This document shows positions 8,427 to 15,897 of a stretch of DNA of 30,111 nt, piece by piece (position 1 is the first letter of the stretch; every line of letters begins with the position of its first letter). The DNA comes from JAEUMD01 sp050250815 (GTDB taxonomy: Bacteria; Pseudomonadota; Alphaproteobacteria; Rhizobiales; Hyphomicrobiaceae): the NCBI GenBank assembly GCA_050250815.1, contig JBFWNY010000040.1, positions 1-30,111 on the forward strand, in the 5' to 3' direction. A program made the translations under genes and the position numbers. The notes beneath the pieces were generated by a model. It was not told where the DNA came from. It saw only the letters and a list, made by a program, of their open reading frames with translations, and did not search any database.

Positions 8427-8524
8427 CGGTCTCTCCCGTGGATTGTTGCAAGCAGCCGCGCGCCGCCGCTCGATGGCGGCCGGCCGGCTCGTGCCCCGGA
8501 GGTTAGACCGATTCCGCCGCTCTC

Positions 8525-9313
8525 TCAGCCCACGGCTGGCTGCGTGAGGCCGGGGATATCCACCAGCATGACGATCAGCACGACGACCAGGTTGTAGATG
8601 CCGTGACAGACAAGCGGGACCTTGAGGCTGCCCGTCCGCCAGACGAGCCACGAGAAATAGAGCCCGACTAGGAACACGGCCACGAGACTGGGAGGCGAGT
8701 AGCCCACGTGCAGGCCAGTCCACAGCGCCGACGAGATCAGACTGGCACCCACGAACCCCAACCGGCTGCGCGACAGGGCCGTCATCAGGAAGCCGCGGAA
8801 CAGCAGCTCCTCCATGAGTGGTGCTCCGACGCTCGCGGCGAAAAGAGCAAGCCACCAGGCATCCGAGCGCGCCAGATCGCGGAAGGGCGCGAGGTCGGCC
8901 TCGACAGACGAGTGGTCGACGAGCCAGGACAGTGCGCCCAGCAGAGCCACGCCGACGAGCATGAGAGCAAAGGCGGACACGTAGACGCCGATGCGGGCGA
9001 CAGGGCGCCACGCGAGGGCGGCAGCCGGGCTGGGCGAGAATGCGCGTGCCGCAAGAAGCGTGAGCACGACGGCGGCGAGCTGCGTGCCCACCAAAGCAGT
9101 CAGCGCGAAGTACGCGCCATCTGCCTCCACGACGGAGCCGAGCGCGGCCTTGACGACCAAGGCGGAGAGCAGGCCAGCACCGAACGACGCGGCGAGAATG
9201 ACGAGCGTGGCACCGAACGCAGCGGCAGGCGGCCAGCGATTGGCCGCGTCGAACAGCGGCTGTCCGGCGAACAGGCCGCGGCGCGGCAGAAGCTCTGCCT
9301 CAGCCATCGCCAT
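8525..9313 (-). CDS. CPBP family intramembrane glutamic endopeptidase (Abi/CAAX-protease type)
   Basis: A polytopic membrane protein with about seven hydrophobic segments. The CPBP motifs are all visible: EELLFR (Glu168, Glu169, Arg173), His202 in SALWTGLHVGY, and HGIYN (His237, Asn241). These are the catalytic residues of the Rce1-like protease family. Substrates of bacterial members are mostly unknown, and family members are linked to bacteriocin immunity, protein anchoring or regulation. The start is uncertain. I chose ATG 9313 (262 residues) because a GGAGG and a GGGG lie upstream; ATG 9307 is close, and a longer form could start at ATG 9379. It is divergent from the channel gene, with 180 bases between starts. 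Confidence 0.85.
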   Translation of the reverse strand: MAMAEAELLPRRGLFAGQPLFDAANRWPPAAAFGATLVILAASFGAGLLSALVVKAALGSVVEADGAYFALTALVGTQLAAVVLTLLAARAFSPSPAAALAWRPVARIGVYVSAFALMLVGVALLGALSWLVDHSSVEADLAPFRDLARSDAWWLALFAASVGAPLMEELLFRGFLMTALSRSRLGFVGASLISSALWTGLHVGYSPPSLVAVFLVGLYFSWLVWRTGSLKVPLVCHGIYNLVVVLIVMLVDIPGLTQPAVG

Positions 9314-9493
9314 GATCCCCGCCGTGCCTCCACCGGTGCCCACCAGACACCGCGCAGCGCGTGCCCCCCGCTCCGACATTAGCGTTGACAGCAAGGCTCA
9401 GCCCCATATCTCCTCGCAACGTCATTACCTTGATCCTAATCCGCACGGCAGCATTGCTGCCGGCCCCGCCACGGAGAGCAGGAGCACGCATCG

Positions 9494-10267
9494 GTGAAAT
9501 CGCTGAGGGAACATCTGCGCTACCTTTACCACAGCCACGAAAAGCCCGCGCGACTGTTCCGCTTTGCCATCCTCGCCTTCGACGTCGCAACGATCGTGTT
9601 CTTCATCGCGTCCTCGCTCGCTCGCGAGCAGCCGTGGATCTACACGGTCGACGCGATCATCGCGGTCTTCATCATCGCTGATCTTGCGGCCCGCTTCTTC
9701 ATCGAGCATCAGCCCTTGCGCCTGTTCCGCCAGATGGCGACGTGGGCCGACATCATCGTCATCATCACACTGCTGCTGCCCACCGTGCTCGAGAGTTTCC
9801 TGTTCCTGCGCGTGCTGCGGGCAATGAGGCTTCTGCGCTCCTATCGCATGCTGGCCGATCTCAGGGACGAGTTCAGCTTCTTCCGCCGCAACGAGGAGAT
9901 CATCCAGAGCGTCGTCAACCTGCTCGTGTTCGTATTCATCATGACGGCGCTGGTCTACGTCTTCCAGGTGCAGACCAACCCCAAGATCACCAACTACATC
10001 GATGCGCTCTATTTCACGGTTACCGCACTGACCACGACGGGGTTTGGCGACATAACGCTGGAGGGCACCAGCGGGCGATTGCTTTCGATCATCATTCTGC
10101 TGATCGGCGTGGCGCTGTTCCTGCGGCTGGTCCAGACAATTTTCCGCCCCCCACACGTCAGCTTCGAGTGCCCGGACTGCGGCCTGCGGCGTCATGATAC
10201 GGACGCGGTGCACTGCAAGCACTGCGGTCGCGTGCTGCACATAACCACGGACGGCGAATCGGACTGA
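9494..10267 (+). CDS. Voltage-gated-type potassium channel with C-terminal zinc ribbon
   Basis: The 257-residue protein has six membrane segments. Segments S1-S3 lie at about 23-100 and an arginine-bearing S4 follows (FLRVLRAMRLLRSYRML, 104-120). S5 is at about 137-158, then a pore loop with filter TTTGFGD (180-186) and S6 at about 195-213. TxxTGFGD matches potassium-selective channels. After S6 comes a short cytosolic tail with a four-Cys zinc ribbon: CPDCG (Cys226, Cys229) and CKHCG (Cys241, Cys244), replacing the larger RCK or cyclic-nucleotide domains common in bacterial channels. The start is GTG 9494 with AGGAG about ten bases upstream. It is likely a monocistronic inner-membrane K+ channel; its gating ligand is unknown. 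Confidence 0.88.
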   Translation: MKSLREHLRYLYHSHEKPARLFRFAILAFDVATIVFFIASSLAREQPWIYTVDAIIAVFIIADLAARFFIEHQPLRLFRQMATWADIIVIITLLLPTVLESFLFLRVLRAMRLLRSYRMLADLRDEFSFFRRNEEIIQSVVNLLVFVFIMTALVYVFQVQTNPKITNYIDALYFTVTALTTTGFGDITLEGTSGRLLSIIILLIGVALFLRLVQTIFRPPHVSFECPDCGLRRHDTDAVHCKHCGRVLHITTDGESD

Positions 10268-10358
10268 CGCTCGCAGCGGGAGTTGAACAGCCGTCAAGCC
10301 CCCGGGCGTTCGCGAGCCACAGCGCATGCGGTGGGCGCGTAGGCCGCGGTGGCGGCAC

Positions 10359-10386
10359 TTTCAATTCACGTCTGCCACGCTATATT
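10359..10386 (+). promoter_or_regulatory. Candidate promoter of the permuted ssrA gene
   Basis: TATATT (10381-10386) is a good -10 element. Sixteen bases upstream is TTTCAA (10359-10364), a weak -35. Transcription would begin about 10392, exactly where the first hairpin of the acceptor RNA (GCCGGA-GCAA-TCCGGC) begins. The position, rather than the -35 match, is the stronger argument. Confidence 0.45.
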
Positions 10387-10389
10387 GAG

Positions 10390-10474
10390 AGTGCCGGAGC
10401 AATCCGGCTATGGCGATAAATGGCCATCGGAATAAGCCGATCGGACCCGGGGGCAGTACCCGGCGCCTCCACCA
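10390..10474 (+). ncRNA. ssrA: tmRNA acceptor piece (upstream half of permuted two-piece ssrA)
   Basis: This is the 3' half of tmRNA, encoded first because the gene is circularly permuted. It ends in CGCCTCC (10464-10470) followed by ACCA (10471-10474). CGCCTCC pairs over seven positions with GGGGGCG at the start of the downstream piece (10577-10583), with one G-U at the third pair, the alanine identity element. A T-arm-like stem (CCGGG, GGCAGTA loop, CCCGG) sits just before the acceptor strand. At the other end is a perfect hairpin, GCCGGA-GCAA-TCCGGC, just after the proposed promoter. The exact 5' end is estimated. Bases 10475-10576 between the two pieces would be the intervening segment removed in processing. 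Two-piece tmRNA is known from alphaproteobacteria. Confidence 0.88.
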
Positions 10475-10576
10475 TCAGCCCACGGGGCCTTCCGCCTCCG
10501 GCTCGGACCTCTTGCCATTCATGCGTTACACGTCTTCGCATGCGGCGGCCGGGAGCCGACTTCGTGGTCTGATGAT

Positions 10577-10785
10577 GGGGGCGAACCAGCATCGACGAAG
10601 GTGTAAAGGGTGTGCTTTTGCCCGGCATGGTTCCGCCGTTATCGGGCCGTCCAGAATAGTTGCCAATGACAACTATGCTGAGGCTGACCGGGTCGCGCTT
10701 GCGGCTTGAGATGCCTGAACCAAAGTCCTTGCTCCTAGCCGGGTAAGGCGCGGTACGGAGGGCACCGGGCAACAGAAGCCCTCCA
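10577..10785 (+). ncRNA. ssrA: tmRNA coding piece (downstream half of permuted two-piece ssrA)
   Basis: This is the mRNA-like half of tmRNA, which rescues ribosomes stalled on broken messages. It begins GGGGGCGAACC, the tRNA-like 5' strand that pairs with the acceptor piece. It carries the short tag reading frame at 10662-10709 and ends about a hairpin GGAGGGC (10757-10763) with GCCCTCC (10778-10784). No T run follows, so the 3' end is an estimate. Apparent open frames across 10380-10772 on both strands are by-products of this RNA gene and should not be annotated as proteins. The neighbour sspB encodes the adaptor that recognises the tag. Confidence 0.9.
10662..10709 (+). other. ssrA: tmRNA proteolysis-tag reading frame (ANDNYAEADRVALAA)
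   Basis: From the resume codon GCC at 10662 the frame encodes ANDNYAEADRVALAA and stops at TGA 10707-10709. With the alanine charged on the tmRNA the added tag would be AANDNYAEADRVALAA. AANDNY at the front and ALAA at the end match known ssrA tags. The front part is where SspB binds and the last LAA is the ClpX degron. The TAGTTGCC context before the resume codon also resembles other tmRNAs. Confidence 0.9.
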
Positions 10786-10885
10786 CTTACTTACCCCGCG
10801 GCCAGACGGTGGGCACCCGCCGCCGACGGGCGAAACGCCTCATCCACCAGGCGCAGCTCATCGAACAAGGCGAAGAGCGAGACGA

Positions 10886-11569
10886 ATGACTTCCGGCCCG
10901 ACGATCGACTACGAGGCGCTGCAGCAGGATGCCATGCGTGGCGTCGTCAAGGCCGTGCTCGCCGAAACGGCGAAGTCCGGCTTGCCCGGAGACCACCACT
11001 TCTACGTGTCCTTCAACACACGCGCACCGGGCGTATCGCTGTCGCGGCGGCTCAAGGAGAAGTACCCGCAGGAGATGACCATCGTCCTGCAGCACCGCTT
11101 CTGGGGGTTGACGGTTTTCGAAGAGCGCTTCGAGGTCAATCTGACATTCGATGGCATCCCTGAACGGCTGGTCGTGCCGTTCCAGGCCATTCGCGTGTTC
11201 GTCGACCCGAGCGTGCGCTTCGGCCTACAGTTCGAGGTGGCCGAGATCGGACCCGAGCCGGAAATCGCAACGGCAGCGGCGGGCGAAGCCAACGATCCGC
11301 GCGGCTCATCGCGCGGTGAAGGTTCGGCCGCTGCCCAGGGCGGTAAAGCCACCACGCCGCGCCGGCCGCGTCCGGCACGCAAACCTCGTGCGGATCGCGC
11401 CGATCGCAGCACTGAACGCGATGCCGCCTCCAGCGGCGAGCGCGGCGATGCTGAGACGCCGGCCACCGCCCCATCCGCAGCCGACAAGCCCGATGAGGCC
11501 GTCCCGGCCGCCGCCGCGGCGGGCGCCCCTGCCAACGTCGTCAGCCTCGACGCCTTCCGAAAGCGCTGA
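10886..11569 (+). CDS. sspB: SspB, ssrA-tag adaptor for ClpXP (alphaproteobacterial type)
   Basis: SspB binds ssrA-tagged proteins and delivers them to the ClpXP protease. The folded substrate-binding domain is about residues 8-135: IDYEALQQDAMRGVVKAVL, HFYVSFNTRAPGV, MTIVLQHRFWGLTVFEE, and LVVPFQAIRVFVDPSVRFGLQFE. A long Ala/Pro/Arg-rich linker follows (about 136-213). The last residues, ANVVSLDAFRKR, form a short hydrophobic-basic peptide like the ClpX-docking tail of SspB proteins. The total of 227 residues is long because of the linker. ATG 10886 has only a weak purine-rich leader. It starts about 100 bases after tmRNA, and placing adaptor and tag together is functionally sensible. Confidence 0.93.
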   Translation: MTSGPTIDYEALQQDAMRGVVKAVLAETAKSGLPGDHHFYVSFNTRAPGVSLSRRLKEKYPQEMTIVLQHRFWGLTVFEERFEVNLTFDGIPERLVVPFQAIRVFVDPSVRFGLQFEVAEIGPEPEIATAAAGEANDPRGSSRGEGSAAAQGGKATTPRRPRPARKPRADRADRSTERDAASSGERGDAETPATAPSAADKPDEAVPAAAAAGAPANVVSLDAFRKR

Positions 11570-11582
11570 GGCGGCGCCCCGA

Positions 11583-11822
11583 TCAGCTTGCAACGTCTTT
11601 CTTCCGGTCGCCGTCCTCGTCGTCGGGGCGGACCTTGAAGTCGAGCATCAGGCGACCGTTATCGAGCTCTGAGCATTCCACGTTTCGCACGAACGGGTCG
11701 CTGGCCTCGATGGAGGCCTCTGCGATGCAATGGGCGACGTTCGCCATCGGCTTCACATGCACGCCGCTGTCACCGTTGGGAAGCGCGAGCGTGACGATCA
11801 TCACGATGATCTTGGGTTCCAT
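11583..11822 (-). CDS. Hypothetical small protein, 79 residues
   Basis: I do not recognise this protein. It has a strong translation start: AAAGGAA lies seven bases before ATG 11822. It begins with an alternating hydrophobic stretch (KIIVMIVTLALP), continues with HCIAEASIEASDPFVRNVECSEL, and ends with LMLDFKVRPDDEDGDRKKD. The pattern suggests a small beta-alpha fold with a charged tail; no membrane segment or signal peptide is evident, though the first hydrophobic stretch is notable. There are two cysteines. It is convergent with sspB (13 bases between stops) and divergent from fumC. The open frame plus the ribosome site make it likely real. Confidence 0.65.
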   Translation of the reverse strand: MEPKIIVMIVTLALPNGDSGVHVKPMANVAHCIAEASIEASDPFVRNVECSELDNGRLMLDFKVRPDDEDGDRKKDVAS

Positions 11823-12092
11823 GGCGTGTTCCTTTCAATCCATGACCGCACGAAGGGCACGGGCCGAACGCCCGGCAAAGCGATGCAACGCGACTGGAAC
11901 ACGACGACTCGAACGCTTGCCTGAGCACGAGGCGCCCAGAAAACGGCAACAATTAGAGCGAGTTAACCTCGCCGATGCGATATGGGCGGGTGGTGGCGCC
12001 GACTTCCGTTCAACTGGAGACACCGGCGCGTGCGTGCTACCTCGGCCGTTCGACAGATTTCTCCCCCGAGAACGAACCCCCGAGAGCCAGAC

Positions 12093-13496
12093 ATGACCGA
12101 GCCCAAGCGGAACCGCACCGAGACCGACACCTTCGGCCCCATCGAGGTCGATGCCACGCGCTATTGGGGCGCGCAGGCGCAGCGCTCACTCGGCAACTTC
12201 AAGATCGGCTGGGAGAAGCAGCCGCAGCCAATCGTGCGCGCACTCGGCATCGTCAAGCGTGCGGCCGCCGAGGCCAACATGGCACTCGGCAAGCTCGACG
12301 CGAAGCTGGGCGATGCGATCGTCAAGGCTGCACAGGAAGTGATCGACGGCAAGCTCGACGACCACTTCCCGCTGGTCGTCTGGCAGACGGGCTCGGGCAC
12401 GCAGTCGAACATGAACGCCAACGAGGTCATCTCCAACCGCGCCATCGAAATGCTCGGCGGTGAGATGGGATCGAAGAAGCCGATCCATCCCAACGACCAT
12501 GTGAACATGAGCCAGTCGTCGAACGACACGTTCCCGACGGCCATGCACATCGCCTGCGCCGAGGAGGTGCAGCGGCGGCTGCTTCCCGCGTTGCGCCACT
12601 TGCATGCCGCACTCGATGCGAAGGCCAAGTCGTGGAACCACATCATCAAGATCGGCCGCACGCACACGCAGGATGCGACACCGCTGACGCTCGGTCAGGA
12701 GTTCTCCGGCTACGCCCAGCAGATCGCCAATGGCATCACGCGCATCGAGATGACGCTGCCGATGCTGATGGAGTTGGCGCAGGGCGGCACCGCGGTGGGC
12801 ACCGGGCTCGCAAGCCCCAAGGGCTTCGCCGAGAAGGTCGCCGAGCGTATCGCCGCGATCACCGGCCTCGCCTTCACGTCGGCACCCAACAAGTTCGAGG
12901 CACTGGCCGCGCACGATGCGATGGTCTTCACGCATGGCGCCATTACCACGGTCGCCATGAGCTGCTTCAAGATCGCCAACGACATCCGCTTCCTTGGCAG
13001 CGGCCCGCGCTCCGGATTGGGCGAGCTGGCGCTGCCGGAGAACGAGCCTGGCTCCTCCATCATGCCCGGCAAGGTCAACCCGACGCAGTGCGAGGCGCTG
13101 ACGCAGGTCGCGGCACATATCCTTGGCAACAACGCCGCCATCGCATTTGCAGGCAGCCAGGGCCACTTTGAGCTCAACGTCTTCAACCCGATGATGGCCT
13201 ACAATTTCCTGCAGTCGACACGCCTACTGGCGGACGCCGCCGTCTCGTTCACCGACAACGCGGTTGCGGGCATTGAGCCGCGTCTCGATTCCATCGCCCG
13301 CGGACTGGCCAACTCGCTGATGCTGGTGACGCCGCTGAAGGAGAAGTACGGCTACGACCTGGCCGCCAAGGTCGCCAAGACCGCGCACAAGAACGGCACG
13401 ACGCTGCGCGAGGAAGCCGTCAAGCTCGGCATTTCGGGCGAGGACTTCGACGCCATCGTTCGCCCCGAAAAGATGATCGGCCCGGATCCGGCCTGA
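12093..13496 (+). CDS. fumC: Class II fumarate hydratase
   Basis: Interconverts fumarate and malate in the citric acid cycle; it is the oxygen-stable, iron-independent homotetramer. The 467-residue length fits. Landmarks are GPIEVDATRYWGAQAQRSL near the N-terminus, TGSGTQSNMNANEVISNRA, HPNDHVNMSQSSNDTFPTAMHI, IGRTHTQDATPLTLGQEFSGY, and the superfamily signature GSSIMPGKVNP with its catalytic serine loop. ATG 12093 (MTEPKRNRTETD) is chosen over an upstream open extension that begins with Trp/Arg-rich non-coding-looking sequence. No strong ribosome site is visible. It is probably monocistronic. Confidence 0.97.
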   Translation: MTEPKRNRTETDTFGPIEVDATRYWGAQAQRSLGNFKIGWEKQPQPIVRALGIVKRAAAEANMALGKLDAKLGDAIVKAAQEVIDGKLDDHFPLVVWQTGSGTQSNMNANEVISNRAIEMLGGEMGSKKPIHPNDHVNMSQSSNDTFPTAMHIACAEEVQRRLLPALRHLHAALDAKAKSWNHIIKIGRTHTQDATPLTLGQEFSGYAQQIANGITRIEMTLPMLMELAQGGTAVGTGLASPKGFAEKVAERIAAITGLAFTSAPNKFEALAAHDAMVFTHGAITTVAMSCFKIANDIRFLGSGPRSGLGELALPENEPGSSIMPGKVNPTQCEALTQVAAHILGNNAAIAFAGSQGHFELNVFNPMMAYNFLQSTRLLADAAVSFTDNAVAGIEPRLDSIARGLANSLMLVTPLKEKYGYDLAAKVAKTAHKNGTTLREEAVKLGISGEDFDAIVRPEKMIGPDPA

Positions 13497-13592
13497 TCGC
13501 ATTGTGGTTGGGCGATCCGCGTAGACGCGAGGCGGACGCCGCCATATCCTGGCAGCGCCAAAACATGAGCGTGTCCTAAGACGGGTGTCGCG

Positions 13593-14747
13593 ATGTCGGC
13601 CGCGCCAATTCGAAGCCTCGCGTCGAGTTCCGCCGTGCGGTCTGTCCAGGTCGTCATGGCCGGGCTCACGCTCGTTGCGGCGCTTGTTGCGGCAACGGCC
13701 ATTGCCCAGGCCGAAAAGCGGCTGGCGATGGTCATCGGCAACAGCGCCTACCAGCACACCAGCACCCTTGCCAATCCGCGTAACGACGCGACCGACATCG
13801 CCCGCCTCCTCGGTGGTCTTGGCTTCGAGGTTGCAGTGCACATCGATCTGGGCAAGGCCGGCATGGAGAGCAAGCTCCGCGACTTCTCCGACCGTATCAA
13901 CGGCGCGGACGTCGCAGTCTTCTTCTATGCCGGCCACGGCTTACAGGTGGCGGGCACCAACTATCTTGTTCCAGTTGATGCCCGCCTCGCCAGCGAGAAC
14001 GATGTCGAGCGCGATGCCCTGTCGCTCCACGACGTCATGCGAGCCATGGAGGTCCGCGCCCGCAGCAGCGTGGTCATGCTCGATGCCTGCCGCAACAACC
14101 CGCTCGCCGACCGCCTGCGCGGCGCTTCGACATCCTCCAGGATCGGTACCGGCCTCGCCGATGTCGGCAGCGGCGCGGCCGATCAGCTGATCAGCTTCTC
14201 GACCCATCCGGGAGCGACCGCGGCCGACGGCCGCGGCCGTAACTCACCCTATGCGGCGGCGATGCTGCGCTATCTCGGATGGCCCGGAGACGACCTGCTG
14301 ACAACCTTGCGGCGCGTGCGCAAACGTGTCGTCGAGGCGTCCGCCGGCGCACAGACCCCGTGGGACCATAATTCACTGCGCAACCCCATCTTACTGCGAC
14401 GGCCCCTCGATGCTCAGGCCGATGCCGACCGGCCGCTCCCTCCTCCGCTTGTCATTCTCTACGATCAGTACTGGGTCAACGATGGGGCCACGACCTACGG
14501 CAGCTTCAAGCGCCAGAGCGCCGACCACTGGACCGAGGTGGTGCAGACGAAGAGGCGCAAGGAACGCGCAGCGATCTTTCATTTTCGCCAGCACGAGATC
14601 ACGCGCGACCGCATCGTGCTCGTGGATGCCGATCGGCCCGGCGGTGCAATGTGGGTGCGGATCGAGCTGTCCGAGGGGCGCATCTACTGGAGCAACGACG
14701 GCCGCCGGACCTGGAACTACATCTACCGCGTCGTCGACGTGGACTGA
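13593..14747 (+). CDS. Exported caspase-like protein (peptidase C14) with C-terminal beta-rich domain
   Basis: A 384-residue protein. An N-terminal signal (hydrophobic 18-39, likely cut after AQA40) leads to a caspase fold (about 43-270). The predicted catalytic dyad is His115 in FFYAGHGLQ and Cys166 in VMLDACRNNP, both intact. MVIGNSAYQHTSTLANPRNDATDIA at its front is the standard bacterial caspase opening. A linker (270-288) precedes a beta-rich domain (about 290-384) with Trp313, Glu315, the FHF strand (329-331), LVDADR (343-348) and IYWS. The same domain occurs in the convergent gene at 14785-15807. Bacterial orthocaspases usually cut after basic residues; the substrate here is unknown. 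ATG 13593 has a weak ribosome site. It stands 96 bases after fumC. Confidence 0.88.
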   Translation: MSAAPIRSLASSSAVRSVQVVMAGLTLVAALVAATAIAQAEKRLAMVIGNSAYQHTSTLANPRNDATDIARLLGGLGFEVAVHIDLGKAGMESKLRDFSDRINGADVAVFFYAGHGLQVAGTNYLVPVDARLASENDVERDALSLHDVMRAMEVRARSSVVMLDACRNNPLADRLRGASTSSRIGTGLADVGSGAADQLISFSTHPGATAADGRGRNSPYAAAMLRYLGWPGDDLLTTLRRVRKRVVEASAGAQTPWDHNSLRNPILLRRPLDAQADADRPLPPPLVILYDQYWVNDGATTYGSFKRQSADHWTEVVQTKRRKERAAIFHFRQHEITRDRIVLVDADRPGGAMWVRIELSEGRIYWSNDGRRTWNYIYRVVDVD

Positions 14748-14784
14748 GAAGATACCGACGCGCGAGCGCCGAGTACCGCCACTC

Positions 14785-15807
14785 TCAATCGTTCTCGTGG
14801 CAGCCTTCCTGCGCGTTCCAGCCTTGCCCGGGCTTGCAGCCCTTCTTGATCGCCTCGATCTGCCAGGACGGCAGCTGTTTCTGCGGCGGCGGCTTGCGGT
14901 AGCCCTGCACGCATCGTGTTCCGCTCAAATGGTAGCCCGGACCGCACGCCGTCGAAGCATCGCGCCGCAGCACGCAGCGGCCATCGACTACGACGAAGCC
15001 GCGCTTGCAGCGCACGGGTCGCTTTGCCTTGATCGGTACGCAGTTGTCGGTTTCGGGGACTGGCCGCATGCCCGGTGGACACCCACCCGGCTTCTCGCCC
15101 TTGCGGATGCGGATGCATTGCCCATCGACGAGCCGCTGGCCCTCCTCGCAGCCGGTCACGCGCTGCGCGGGTGCCCGTGGAGGCGGGCTCGGCGCGGTCA
15201 GCCGGGGCGGCGGCGGCGTTGGCCCCACGGATCCGGCAGTGGCCTGGGTGATGTCGTTGAGGCGTACGAACGGCTGCTGCGCGTGGGAGTACCAGACGAC
15301 CGCGTTTTCGACGTCGAGCGACAGATGCACGCCGCGTGAGGCATCGTAGAGGGTGACGTCGCGGTCGGTCCGCTCGCGCTCCTTGAAGCGGAACACCGCC
15401 GAGCCGTTGGAGCCCTGCTCGACCCAGGTATCGGGCCCGTTCTTGACGAAAGCGCCGCCCGGATGGAGCACACTCACGACATTGCGGCCGGTGACGCCCG
15501 GAAAGCGCGCGCGCTCGGAGGGACCGGTGTCACCGGCACCGAGCTTCTTGAGATAGGCGCGGGCGAGGTCGGCATAGAACCCCGACGGATAGCTCGACAG
15601 GAATGCCCGCCAGGCCTCCGCGGTGCCAAGGTCCTTGGCGCTGTCGAAGGCGTGTTTCTCGTCGGTCGAAGACGCGGAGGCGCCACCGACCCGTATCAGC
15701 AAGCCACGCGCGGCGTCGCGCTCAAGGGCCGCGGCTGGGCCAGAGATCATTGCCGCTACGAGGATAGGCAGACACGCCCAAGTCCAACACCTGCCTACCA
15801 AAACCAT
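14785..15807 (-). CDS. Secreted protein: helical segment, caspase-associated beta domain and Cys-pair repeats
   Basis: A 340-residue protein I cannot assign to a named family. The signal peptide is residues 1-28. A helical segment at 53-89 (AFDSAKDLGTAEAWRAFL then YPSGFYADLARAYL) resembles segments I recall beside bacterial caspase domains. A beta-rich domain at 108-180 matches the C-terminus of the facing caspase gene (Trp128, Glu130, FRF 139-141, LYDASR 153-158, VVWYS). After a Pro linker, residues 220-336 hold ten cysteines in five pairs spaced 11, 13, 11, 11 and 12 residues, each of the form C..G....G.C. ATG 15807 is preferred over GTG 15819 because AAAGG lies upstream at a usable distance. 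It converges on the caspase gene with 37 bases between. Confidence 0.8.
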   Translation of the reverse strand: MVLVGRCWTWACLPILVAAMISGPAAALERDAARGLLIRVGGASASSTDEKHAFDSAKDLGTAEAWRAFLSSYPSGFYADLARAYLKKLGAGDTGPSERARFPGVTGRNVVSVLHPGGAFVKNGPDTWVEQGSNGSAVFRFKERERTDRDVTLYDASRGVHLSLDVENAVVWYSHAQQPFVRLNDITQATAGSVGPTPPPPRLTAPSPPPRAPAQRVTGCEEGQRLVDGQCIRIRKGEKPGGCPPGMRPVPETDNCVPIKAKRPVRCKRGFVVVDGRCVLRRDASTACGPGYHLSGTRCVQGYRKPPPQKQLPSWQIEAIKKGCKPGQGWNAQEGCHEND

Positions 15808-15897
15808 GCCTGCGAACACCCTTTGCCTGAGACCTTTGGCCTCAAGCTAGGTCCATTGCAGTGTGGCATCAACCTCGTGCCGGCGAACGTGGTTGCA

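Noticed and set aside
10380..10772. Open frames of about 100-130 codons on both strands over the tmRNA
   Set aside because: They overlap the permuted tmRNA; the plus-strand one merely ends in the tag frame. No ribosome sites.
12186..13166. 326-codon open frame antisense to fumC
   Set aside because: A by-product of high GC in a highly conserved gene; its sequence is His/Arg/Asp-rich without recognisable motifs.
14326..15339. Plus-strand 337-codon frame spanning the end of the caspase gene and the opposite gene
   Set aside because: It runs across two well-supported genes in other frames and is Arg/Ser-rich.
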